DNA of 8,774 nucleotides, from assembly GCA_050115555.1 (NCBI GenBank), contig JASFQI010000204.1:1-8774 (forward strand), written 5' to 3'. Each line of letters starts with the position of its first letter. Within the stretch, counting starts at the first letter, position 1. Below are positions 1 to 6,216 of the stretch, piece by piece. Below the pieces are notes generated by a model. That model saw only the letters and a list, made by a program, of their open reading frames with translations, was not told where the DNA came from and did not search any database. Both the position numbers and the translations under genes were made by a program. This DNA comes from JASFQI01 sp050115555. Lineage in GTDB: Bacteria; Desulfobacterota; DSM-4660; Desulfatiglandales; HGW-15.

Positions 1-1135
1 GAAAGCGTCCGTTGTCCTGTCGCGTAATCGTGATGGAGTAGGGCGCGGCCTCAAAGGTCTTCCGGTATCGATCCTCGCTTGCATGGAGCTCGAGCCGCGC
101 CTTTTTGCGGAGCTTTTCCTGCGCCTCCAGAAGGAAGACGAGCACCTGGTTGAACGCGTCCGCCAGCTTCTGAAACTCGGTGTAGCGTCCCTTTTCCCGT
201 TGCAGGAACACGTTTGAAGGTTTTTTCGCGACATCCAGGGCCTGATCGGCAAGATCCTCCAGGGGCTCATTCACCTTTCTTCCGATCACCACGGCCACGA
301 GGATGGTGCCGAGAAACACAAGGGCGCAAAGCCCCAGCAAAAGGAGAATCAGTGTCTGTTTCTTGTCCTTCAGGGGGGTGGAGGAGGCCACGAAATAGAG
401 GCCCGGGAACTCCTTCATTTGAATCAGGGTTACGTCTCCCAGGTGCTGGAAGGATTCCCCTTTCCTCCGATTTAACTCCTGAAAAGACGGCCACTGATCC
501 GGAGACAGCCTTGTTCCATCCCTAAGATCCACAGGACCCTGATCCCGAAAAAAGAGGAGCCTGTATAGAGATCCGCCTTTCAAGCGCCTCCAGAGCTGCT
601 GGTCGCGGGTCACGTCATAGACGAGATGCGCATACCCCAAGGTTTCGCTCTTTCTCAAAATGGGCAGGGACGAGACGGATAGGGGAACTGATCCCAAATC
701 GGCGAAACGAAGTCGAATCACGCGCTCTAAGGGCCGGGCGTTCTGGAGATAGTCACGAAGGGGCCCGAGGGCATCCGGCAGGCTCGGGACAAACGCGGAG
801 GTCTCCGCGTTCTCGACCAGGAACAACGCTCCACCTCCTGGAGCGAACTGCTCTTTCAGGACCTCTTCGAGCTGCCCTTGAACGCCGAGCATGAGGCTGA
901 CCCGCACGACATTGTTGAGGCTCAACTCGCGCAGGCGGGTCTCGAGGTGGTTGAACCGCTCCTGAAGCACCATGCTCACCTCGGCCTGCTCGGCCTGAAC
1001 CGTGCTGTTGAACTCCCGCGTCATGGTCCGGCTCAGGACCCCATACAGGAGCCCCACAACGAGCGCGAGGGAAACCCCCTCGAACAGAACAAGGAAACGA
1101 ACCAGGAATGTGGAAAAGCGCTTGCCTGAGCCCAT
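1..1135 (-). CDS. Membrane sensor protein with PAS domain, partial (C-terminus outside window)
   Basis: An open frame without stops runs from an ATG at 1135 to the left edge and gives 378 residues. A hydrophobic segment at about residues 12-32 is followed by an extracytoplasmic region (about 36-258), a second membrane helix (about 262-284) and a HAMP-like linker (about 285-335). After a short charged helix, SEDRYRKTFEAAPYSI at about 353 is the typical opening of a PAS domain. The output domain lies outside the window: a histidine kinase is most likely, a GGDEF/EAL output is the alternative. The start is supported by GGAGG at 1146-1150, 10 nt upstream, and by its position just after the preceding gene (18-19 nt gap). 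It should sit in the inner membrane and read a periplasmic signal, plausibly through the binding protein encoded just upstream. The topology is read from the translation; the output type is inference. Confidence 0.85.
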   Translation of the reverse strand, partial: MGSGKRFSTFLVRFLVLFEGVSLALVVGLLYGVLSRTMTREFNSTVQAEQAEVSMVLQERFNHLETRLRELSLNNVVRVSLMLGVQGQLEEVLKEQFAPGGGALFLVENAETSAFVPSLPDALGPLRDYLQNARPLERVIRLRFADLGSVPLSVSSLPILRKSETLGYAHLVYDVTRDQQLWRRLKGGSLYRLLFFRDQGPVDLRDGTRLSPDQWPSFQELNRRKGESFQHLGDVTLIQMKEFPGLYFVASSTPLKDKKQTLILLLLGLCALVFLGTILVAVVIGRKVNEPLEDLADQALDVAKKPSNVFLQREKGRYTEFQKLADAFNQVLVFLLEAQEKLRKKARLELHASEDRYRKTFEAAPYSITITRQDNGRF

Positions 1136-1154
1136 ACGCCCGGGGCCTCCAATC

Positions 1155-2219
1155 TCAAGGGGTGCTGTCGACAACTTCGTCCGCGGCCATCAGGATGTCG
1201 CTTGGAATAGAGATACCCAGCTGTCGAGCCCTCTGGATGTTGAACGCGAGTGCATACTTCTTGGCCTCTTCTATGGGAATGCCGCCTGCGTCCTCTCCCT
1301 GAAGGATGCGAGCGACCATCCCTCCCGCCTGCTCTCCCATGGCGTGAAAGTCCACAGCCGCCCCACCGAAGAGCCCGAGGCGGGTAAACGCATAGTTCAC
1401 GGCAATTTCAGGCTTGGTTGACGTTTTCAAGGTCCATTGAAAGATCTCGGGCGCAGTGTAGGTCTTGCCCGAGTCGCTTTTCAAAAGAAGCGTGGCCAGG
1501 TAGAGGGCCCCGATCTCGGTGTCCCGGTTGGCTTGCAGAATCTCCTGCTGATACGCATTCCAGTCGGTAACGGTCTGGACGTCCCAGCTCACTGGAGAAG
1601 AATCTTCTCCGAGCTCCAGGTCGATCTGCCGGCCGATCGCTCTACCCGTAGGGGAGGTGTCCAGCAGGATGCGAATGCGCCCGACATTCGGAAACAGCCG
1701 GGCGTGAACTCGAAACGCATCCACGATGTGCAGCTTCTCGTAAACCCCTGTGATATTGTGACCCGGCCGGCTTCGTGCGTTCAAAAAGGGCCGTTGCCGA
1801 TGATAATCCTCGGGCTGGCCGTTCATGCCGCAGAACACCACCGGGATGCGGGAGTCGGCCATCTTGAGGCCAACGGTGCGAAAGGCATTATCATCCAGGG
1901 TCACAAGGACGTCGGGTGGATTCTGCTCAATCCTCTCCATGACCCTGTCCGCCTGATCGAGGATCAAATCGGGCGTGTTGTTTCGCCGTTTCGTATCCAT
2001 GAAATAGGTGTCGATCTCGACGTCGCCGGGCACGGCAAAGCCTTGCTTCTTCAAGGCCGCGACAATCCCGTCGTGTTGGGGCTGTCCGCACACGTGCCCC
2101 TTCTCGTAGCTGTGAACGATCATCACCCTGGGTGCAGCAACCGCTTCTGGAACCCCCAAAAAGCCCATCAAACCGATCACTAGACCCAGCACCGTGCCGA
2201 ATTCAGCCCGCAACTGCAT
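1155..2219 (-). CDS. ABC-type substrate-binding protein (PF04392-like), periplasmic
   Basis: The protein has 354 residues. The N-terminus has a Sec signal peptide, with a hydrophobic core at about 8-23 and a probable cleavage after AVAA (residues 26-29). The mature part begins VMIVHSYEKG, followed by a helix with HDGIVAALKKQGF. Around the middle, DVLVTLDDNAFRTVG and IPVVFCGMNG match the family pattern of a DDNAF motif followed by PVVFCGxN. This is the ABC_sub_bind type (PF04392), whose members often lie beside or are fused to PAS sensor kinases instead of transporter genes. That is the arrangement here: the next gene is a membrane PAS sensor and no permease or ATPase is seen. The ATG at 2219 has a good Shine-Dalgarno (AGGAGA, 2225-2230) about 6 nt upstream. 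Likely role: binding a small ligand in the periplasm and presenting it to the sensor. The ligand cannot be read from the sequence. Confidence 0.85.
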   Translation of the reverse strand: MQLRAEFGTVLGLVIGLMGFLGVPEAVAAPRVMIVHSYEKGHVCGQPQHDGIVAALKKQGFAVPGDVEIDTYFMDTKRRNNTPDLILDQADRVMERIEQNPPDVLVTLDDNAFRTVGLKMADSRIPVVFCGMNGQPEDYHRQRPFLNARSRPGHNITGVYEKLHIVDAFRVHARLFPNVGRIRILLDTSPTGRAIGRQIDLELGEDSSPVSWDVQTVTDWNAYQQEILQANRDTEIGALYLATLLLKSDSGKTYTAPEIFQWTLKTSTKPEIAVNYAFTRLGLFGGAAVDFHAMGEQAGGMVARILQGEDAGGIPIEEAKKYALAFNIQRARQLGISIPSDILMAADEVVDSTP

Positions 2220-2556
2220 GCATCTCTCCTTTCAGTAGTGAAATTCCATTTTTCTAAATTGCTATCGGGATCGGGATCGATTTACTCCTATTCATAGGCC
2301 ATGGAGTCCACGTATCCTATCAAACGCAATCACGGCCAAGCCTTTCGTGGCTGAGCACCGTCGTTTTATCGATATCGATCCCGTTACCGATTTCGATTTG
2401 GATTTGCAAGATCATAGCAAGGGAATCTAACTATCAAAGCGCATCGTTATACCATCGGCATCTCACCAGAATCGCAGAAATCCGTACTGACCCGGAGGAG
2501 AATCCCGGGCAAGAAGACAAGAAAACCCGGGCTCGCGTTGATGACGTGTGAAGGTT
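2220..2556. other. Gene-free stretch between two minus-strand genes
   Basis: There is no convincing coding frame in this 337-bp gap. It should hold the 3' end of the metallo-hydrolase transcript and the promoter of the substrate-binding protein gene, but I found no convincing -35/-10 pair. It contains the ATCGGG/ATCGAT inverted repeat described separately. It also carries two CCCGGG boxes (2504-2509 and 2526-2531, 16 nt apart) that could pair as a 6-bp stem downstream of the hydrolase stop. No T-run follows, so a terminator is not supported. Confidence 0.6.
2264..2391. repeat. Imperfect inverted repeat built from ATCGGG/ATCGAT hexamers
   Basis: The left arm at 2264-2281 (ATCGGGATCGGGATCGAT) is the reverse complement of the right arm at 2374-2391 (ATCGATCCCGTTACCGAT) at 16 of 18 positions. 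The spacer is 92 nt. Each arm is itself a run of about three six-base units starting ATCG or its complement, and the right side decays into CGATTT/GGATTT-like units up to about 2405. This looks like a dispersed intergenic repeat or a hexamer-slippage tract. It contains no gene and its function is unknown. Confidence 0.6.
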
Positions 2557-3480
2557 TTATGGCCTCACCTCGGGAAACAGAGTTCCGTGATCCCGCCGAA
2601 CCACACCTCTTTGAAGAAGAGCGTTCGTGATCTCGCAGAAAATCCCCTTGTAATCGCGGTTGAAATAGAAATCCACGGTCTCGGGGAACCAATGCGTGTC
2701 CATCAGGTAAGGGAACACATCCTCTTCCTCCATCCCCTTTTTCATGAGAAGCGTGTACATAATAATCTTTTTGAGCAGGTCCCTTCCTATGAGCGTCCGG
2801 TCCTCCAGGTACGCCTCCATTTTCTTCCGGCTTTTTTCGATGGCTTTTTTCGCAGTATTAAAGGGAACTCCATGTCCTGGATAAACCCGTTTTACATCCA
2901 GAGATTCAATCTTTTCGAGGGATTCCAGCATATGAAACAGCGCACTGCTGCCCTCAACGCGGAGGGTCATGACGGCCACATCGTTCTCCCAGAGCGTGTC
3001 CGAGGAGAGGAGAACTTTTTCCCTACGGTTGTACAACACAATACCGTCGGAGGCGTGCCCCGGTGTATGGATGACATGAAAGTCGTGCGGGCCGATAGAA
3101 ACCACATCCCCGTCTTCCAGGGACTGGGTGCACTGAAAAAACCGGGCCTCCTGGTTGTAGTATCGCCACCACGTGGACCAATCGTCCCGGGTGTCGATGA
3201 AGTGCTTGCCGATCCTGTGCAGGGCGATCTCGCATCCGGATTGTTCCTGAATGGCGGCATTGCCGCCGATGTGATCGCAATGGGTATGGGTGTTGATGAT
3301 GAGGGACACATCGGAAAGGCGGACTCCCAACCCCGTAATCGCCTTTTCCGTATCTGCGAGGTCCGCGATATACCCCGTATCGATCAGCACCGGAGACGGG
3401 GACCGGTACACGAAGTGGTTGCCGTTGAGGTACCCTCTTTCCACAAAGAAAAAGTTCTCTAGGATCTCATCAACGCTCAT
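2557..3480 (-). CDS. MBL-fold metallo-hydrolase
   Basis: The protein has 307 residues from the chosen ATG at 3480. The zinc-binding motif THTHCDH is at 64-70 (H65, H67, D69, H70), the third-ligand motif TPGH at 139-142, the bridging Asp in SSDTLW at 161 and YPGHG with H203. All metal ligands of a binuclear metallo-beta-lactamase-fold hydrolase are therefore present. The last 90 or so residues are charged and helical and probably form the winged-helix-like cap found in many single-domain MBL hydrolases. The substrate (thioester, lactone or phosphodiester) cannot be told. The frame stays open to an ATG at 3789 (410 residues). I prefer 3480 because family-like sequence (MSVDEILENFFFVERGYLNG) begins there and the extra 103 residues look non-coding and lie over an AT-rich control region. 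The Shine-Dalgarno at 3480 is weak (GGAATGGG), which leaves some doubt. The protein has no signal peptide and should be cytoplasmic. Confidence 0.85.
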   Translation of the reverse strand: MSVDEILENFFFVERGYLNGNHFVYRSPSPVLIDTGYIADLADTEKAITGLGVRLSDVSLIINTHTHCDHIGGNAAIQEQSGCEIALHRIGKHFIDTRDDWSTWWRYYNQEARFFQCTQSLEDGDVVSIGPHDFHVIHTPGHASDGIVLYNRREKVLLSSDTLWENDVAVMTLRVEGSSALFHMLESLEKIESLDVKRVYPGHGVPFNTAKKAIEKSRKKMEAYLEDRTLIGRDLLKKIIMYTLLMKKGMEEEDVFPYLMDTHWFPETVDFYFNRDYKGIFCEITNALLQRGVVRRDHGTLFPEVRP

Positions 3481-3608
3481 CGTCCCATTCCGAATCAGAG
3501 GTTCTGAAAGGCCGGGAGTCCCTATACGTTCCCCCGAGTCGACCCGCGAAGCGCCCGGACCAGACACGGTTGCGTCTTCTCGACGGGATCTGACATGTAC
3601 TGATAACG

Positions 3609-3624
3609 TATGAAATCTTTCATA
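3609..3624. promoter_or_regulatory. Perfect 16-bp palindrome, possible operator
   Basis: TATGAAA, a 2-nt centre (TC), then TTTCATA form an exact inverted repeat about 130 bp upstream of the metallo-hydrolase start. AACGTAT occurs at 3605-3611, overlapping its left edge, and again at 3635-3641, exactly 30 bp away on the same face of the helix. On the minus strand TTGAAT at 3636-3631 could be a -35 element, but no good -10 follows at normal spacing. The layout suits a dimeric regulator binding site. The regulator is unknown. Confidence 0.35.
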
Positions 3625-3725
3625 TTCATGATTCAACGTATATCGCTTTTTCACAGGGGAAATCAAACCTGACCGGCTCATTTTCGGCGGTCTAGTGAAA
3701 GCCTGCTCGACTGCTGCAGACAACA

Positions 3726-3756
3726 TTGCAACTAACTGGAATAAATTGATTATAAT
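3726..3756 (+). promoter_or_regulatory. Candidate sigma70 promoter for the small membrane protein
   Basis: TTGCAA at 3726-3731 and a consensus TATAAT at 3751-3756 are separated by 19 nt, slightly long. The -10 box lies inside a perfect palindrome, GATTATAATC (3748-3757), so the minus strand also reads TATAAT, with a TCGAAA 18 nt upstream (3778-3773). The box could therefore serve divergent transcription of the membrane protein and the metallo-hydrolase. This is inferred from sequence match only. Confidence 0.35.
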
Positions 3757-3875
3757 CTCGGTTCCCGGGCTTTTTCGATATCCTTTCATCTTTCACATTG
3801 ACAATCCGGGGATCCTCCTTTTTCAATGGGTGGGGATGAGAACCCTATCACTTCCCTTTCTTGAGGCTTCTCGGA

Positions 3876-4310
3876 ATGAACGACGATGAACAGCATCTGA
3901 AACTTTTGTCCATCTTCCATTACGTGGTGGGAGGCATCGGCTGTTTTTTTGCCTGCTTCCCGTTGATTCACGTGGTCATCGGCGCATTGTTTCTCCTGAA
4001 CCCGGAGTCGCTTCAGGGAAACGGGGGAGGACCGCCATCGGCCGTTTTCGGATGGCTGTTCCTGATCATGGGGATCCTCTTTTTCGCGGTGGGCCAGGCC
4101 GCCTCCATTTGCCTCATTGTCTCCGGCCGCTTCCTGGCTCGCCGAAAAAAATATATGTTCAGCTTTGTCTTCGCCTGCGTAGAGTGCATTTTTATTCCCT
4201 TTGGCACGGTTCTCGGCATCTTCACCATTGTGGTCCTTTCCCGCGACTCCGTCAAAGCCCTTTACGGCCGCCCCGTTTCTCAAGCAGCGGGAGCCCCTAC
4301 CCTGCGCTGA
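3876..4310 (+). CDS. Small multi-pass membrane protein of unknown function
   Basis: The protein has 144 residues from the ATG at 3876, which has GAGG at 3863-3866, 9 nt upstream. An in-frame TTG at 3861 overlaps that Shine-Dalgarno and is less likely. The N-terminus MNDDEQHLKLLSIFHYVVGG leads into a first hydrophobic stretch (about 13-42). A Gly/Pro-rich loop with NGGGPP follows, then two further hydrophobic stretches (about 54-82 and 92-120) that could hold three helices, giving about four in all. A basic patch RFLARRKKY (about 85-93) lies between them and should face the cytoplasm. The segment SFVFACVECIFIPFGTVLGIFTIVVL and the closing SRDSVKALYG resemble a widespread uncharacterised family of small membrane proteins that I recognise by pattern, without a known function. 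It stands alone, divergent from the metallo-hydrolase. Confidence 0.8.
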   Translation: MNDDEQHLKLLSIFHYVVGGIGCFFACFPLIHVVIGALFLLNPESLQGNGGGPPSAVFGWLFLIMGILFFAVGQAASICLIVSGRFLARRKKYMFSFVFACVECIFIPFGTVLGIFTIVVLSRDSVKALYGRPVSQAAGAPTLR

Positions 4311-4341
4311 TCCCGGCGCCTTTCCCTGTAAACGAATATTG

Positions 4342-4489
4342 CCTCTCCGGCATGGATACGCTCCAGAGAGGTTCCATTGGGAATGCTTCGCTCGCGCATT
4401 CCCCCGGCTTCAGGTGTTCTACCCAATGAGCTTCGATCGCTGTCCCCGAAACAACGCCCGGGGAGTGCGTCTGATCGGGCAAACGGGCG
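4342..4489. other. Cluster of consecutive hairpins, possible structured RNA or 3' end structure
   Basis: Three inverted repeats follow one another. CCTCTC at 4342-4347 pairs with GAGAGG at 4366-4371. GGGAATGC at 4379-4386 pairs exactly with GCATTCCC at 4396-4403 around a 9-nt loop. CGCCCG at 4455-4460 pairs with CGGGCG at 4484-4489, or its GCCCG part pairs with CGGGC at 4476-4480. In addition CATTGGG at 4375-4381 can pair with CCCAATG at 4422-4428 and would compete with the second hairpin. The second hairpin starts 69 nt after the membrane protein stop and could end its transcript, but no T-run follows. The strand and function are undecided. Confidence 0.35.
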
Positions 4490-4515
4490 CGTGAAAAGGG
4501 AGACGATTTCTTCCG

Positions 4516-4544
4516 TTGTGCCCTTTGTCCTGAAAAGGTATGCT
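4516..4544 (+). promoter_or_regulatory. Weak candidate promoter for the hydrolase-regulator pair
   Basis: TTGTGC at 4516-4521 and TATGCT at 4539-4544 are spaced by exactly 17 nt. They match the sigma70 consensus at 3 and 4 of 6 positions. It would leave a leader of about 245 nt before the ATG at 4798. The match is weak and other sites are possible. Confidence 0.2.
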
Positions 4545-4797
4545 GAATAGGTTTTTTTCGCATCCAAACCTCGAGAAAGCGCCACAAACCTGAACCAAAG
4601 CCGCGACCCGCCTGCAAGGGTTGCAACCGATGCCTCCACCACAACAGGAGCCGCCTGGAGCGGGCTGCTGGGATTGATCGATCCGAAAACCGTCGGACAA
4701 GGCAGAGGAAGCGCCTCGACTCGACTCAATGGAGGAAGGGTACCGGGCTTCGCCTCCGGTGAAAATGGATTCGCCGCTACAGGGAGGAAGGGACGCG

Positions 4798-6216
4798 ATG
4801 AACGGCAAGCGGGGCAAGAGGAAAAGAAGGGCATGGATCAAGTTCCTGAAGGCCGTGTTCATCGTTGTCGTCATACTCCTGATAGCGGCGGGGCTTTTCA
4901 ACCGCCAGTTGGCAAGGCTTTTCCACGTTCTCACCCTGTTCGAGCCCGATCACATCGTTGAGAATTTCCGCACCATGGATCGCATGTTTCCATGTCGAAC
5001 CGTCCGGCGAGGCGGGCCGCCCCACGTGTTCGAGCGGGCCCCGGGAGACCTGCCGGAGCTTTACACCTACAAGGGGCAAACCAAGCGGGTGGAGGAGTTC
5101 CTGAACAAGACCTGGACCACGGGTTTCATCGTGATCCACGACGACCGAATCGTCTTCGAGAAGTACTTTCGGGGCAACACCGATGCCTCCCGCTGTATCT
5201 CCTGGTCCATGGTCAAATCGTTCGTTTCCGCACTGGTGGGAATCGCCCTGGAAGAAGGGTCCATTCGGGACATCGGGGATCCCGTCACCCGGTATGTGCC
5301 TTTCCTGAAGGGATCGGGGTATGACGGAGTGCCCATCAAGCACGTCCTTCAGATGTCCTCGGGAATCCGCTTCAACGAGGACTATGCAGACTTTTTCGCG
5401 GACATCAACCGCATGGGGCGGGTGTTCGCTCTGGGCAGGTCCATGGACGACTTTGTGGCGTCTCTCGAGAACGATTTCGAGCCCGGTACCCGTCACCACT
5501 ACGTGAGCATGGACACGCAGGTGCTGGGTATGGTCCTGCGGGAGGCCACCGGCCAAGACCTGTCCTCCTACCTGGAAGAAAAAATCTGGCAGCGCGTGGG
5601 CATGGAATCGGACGCCCTCTGGATCGTCGACGGAGAGGGCATGGAGCTTGCGTTCGGTGGGCTGAATGCGGTCCTCCGGGACTACGCGCGGTTCGGATTG
5701 CTTTACCTGCAAGGGGGGCTTTGGAAAGGGCGGCAGGTGGTACCCGCCGACTGGGTCCAGGCCTCTGTGACGCCGGATGCGCCCCATCTCAATCCGGGAC
5801 CCAACCCGTCCTCCGACTCTGAGCTCGGTTACGGGTACCAGTGGTGGATTCCGGAGGACCCGGAAGGGGACTTCGTAGCCATCGGGATCTTCAACCAGTT
5901 CATCTATGTGCATCCCGGCCACAAGGTGGTGATTGCCAAGACCTCGGCCTACCCTGACCAGAACGTGGACGGGGATGAGAAAGAGCTCGAGTCCATCGCC
6001 CTTTTTCGGGCCATCGCAAAAGGCGTAAAGGAGCAGCGTGAAAGGGGGCTCTTCCTTCCCGTGGACACGCTTTCCGGCCTCCAGAACCCCTACATCTTCT
6101 TCCCGGAGTTGACATCCCCACAGGGAGAAAACAAACAGGTTCCTGAAACCGAGTCCGAAAGCCAGCGGAGTGCGGTCGAAAACGTACCGTCTGAAGAGGC
6201 ATCTCCTCCGCCATGA
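4798..6216 (+). CDS. Membrane-anchored serine hydrolase (class C beta-lactamase / 6-aminohexanoate-dimer hydrolase type)
   Basis: The protein has 472 residues from the ATG at 4798, which has GGAGG at 4783-4787, 10 nt upstream. An upstream in-frame ATG at 4729 would add 23 residues without family character. A strongly basic N-terminus (KRGKRKRRAW) precedes one membrane helix at about 18-34, so the catalytic domain should be anchored and face the periplasm. The nucleophile motif SxxK is S137-M-V-K140. Y235-V-S237 in RHHYVSMDTQ fits the YxN/YxS motif. GGLNAVLRDYARFGLLYL (about 287-304) and YGYQWWIP (about 345-352) are typical of the beta-lactamase-related (PF00144) family close to 6-aminohexanoate-dimer hydrolase and esterases. 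It probably cleaves an amide or ester; the substrate is unknown. The last 30 or so residues are a Glu/Ser/Pro-rich tail. Its stop overlaps the start of the IclR gene, so the two are co-expressed. Confidence 0.9.
   Translation: MNGKRGKRKRRAWIKFLKAVFIVVVILLIAAGLFNRQLARLFHVLTLFEPDHIVENFRTMDRMFPCRTVRRGGPPHVFERAPGDLPELYTYKGQTKRVEEFLNKTWTTGFIVIHDDRIVFEKYFRGNTDASRCISWSMVKSFVSALVGIALEEGSIRDIGDPVTRYVPFLKGSGYDGVPIKHVLQMSSGIRFNEDYADFFADINRMGRVFALGRSMDDFVASLENDFEPGTRHHYVSMDTQVLGMVLREATGQDLSSYLEEKIWQRVGMESDALWIVDGEGMELAFGGLNAVLRDYARFGLLYLQGGLWKGRQVVPADWVQASVTPDAPHLNPGPNPSSDSELGYGYQWWIPEDPEGDFVAIGIFNQFIYVHPGHKVVIAKTSAYPDQNVDGDEKELESIALFRAIAKGVKEQRERGLFLPVDTLSGLQNPYIFFPELTSPQGENKQVPETESESQRSAVENVPSEEASPPP

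Larger units (their letters stand above)
3481..3875. other. Divergent intergenic control region
   Basis: This 395-bp region lies between the metallo-hydrolase (minus) and the small membrane protein (plus). The part at about 3595-3790 is clearly more AT-rich than the flanks. It holds a perfect 16-bp palindrome, a repeated AACGTAT box and a palindromic TATAAT box, each listed separately. On the minus strand there is a strong Shine-Dalgarno-like AAAGGAGG at about 3814-3821, but starts at normal spacing reach a stop within a few codons. A 34-codon minus-strand frame starting with a GTG at about 3796 exists but is too far from that site to be supported. Confidence 0.6.
4311..4797. other. Long gene-free stretch upstream of the serine hydrolase
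   Basis: I see no convincing gene in these 487 bp. Several minus-strand frames are open across it (for example 4297-4644 and 4280-4834), but they start within or run into unrelated sequence, lack Shine-Dalgarno support and match nothing I know. The left part (4342-4489) carries consecutive inverted repeats listed separately. A weak promoter candidate lies at 4516-4544. A T-run at 4552-4558 is not preceded by a GC stem. A degraded gene or an unrecognised structured RNA remains possible. Confidence 0.5.

Noticed and set aside
1437..2183. 248-codon plus-strand frame
   Set aside because: It is antisense to the binding protein gene, whose signal peptide and family motifs are clear; it has no family character of its own.
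2504..2531. CCCGGG pair as a terminator of the metallo-hydrolase transcript
   Set aside because: The stem is only 6 bp with a 16-nt loop, and no T-run follows on the minus strand.
2548..3462. 304-codon plus-strand frame
   Set aside because: It is antisense to the metallo-hydrolase, which has the full zinc motif set; a product of GC-biased codon use.
3694..3797. 34-codon minus-strand frame starting with GTG near the strong Shine-Dalgarno-like site at 3814-3821
   Set aside because: The site is about 18 nt away, too far for normal initiation, and the peptide matches nothing; starts at proper spacing stop within a few codons.
4552..4558. Run of seven T as a rho-independent terminator
   Set aside because: No GC-rich inverted repeat lies directly upstream on the plus strand.
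4777..5922. 381-codon minus-strand frame
   Set aside because: It is antisense to the serine hydrolase with its SxxK motif; rich in His/Val/Gly/Pro as shadow frames usually are.
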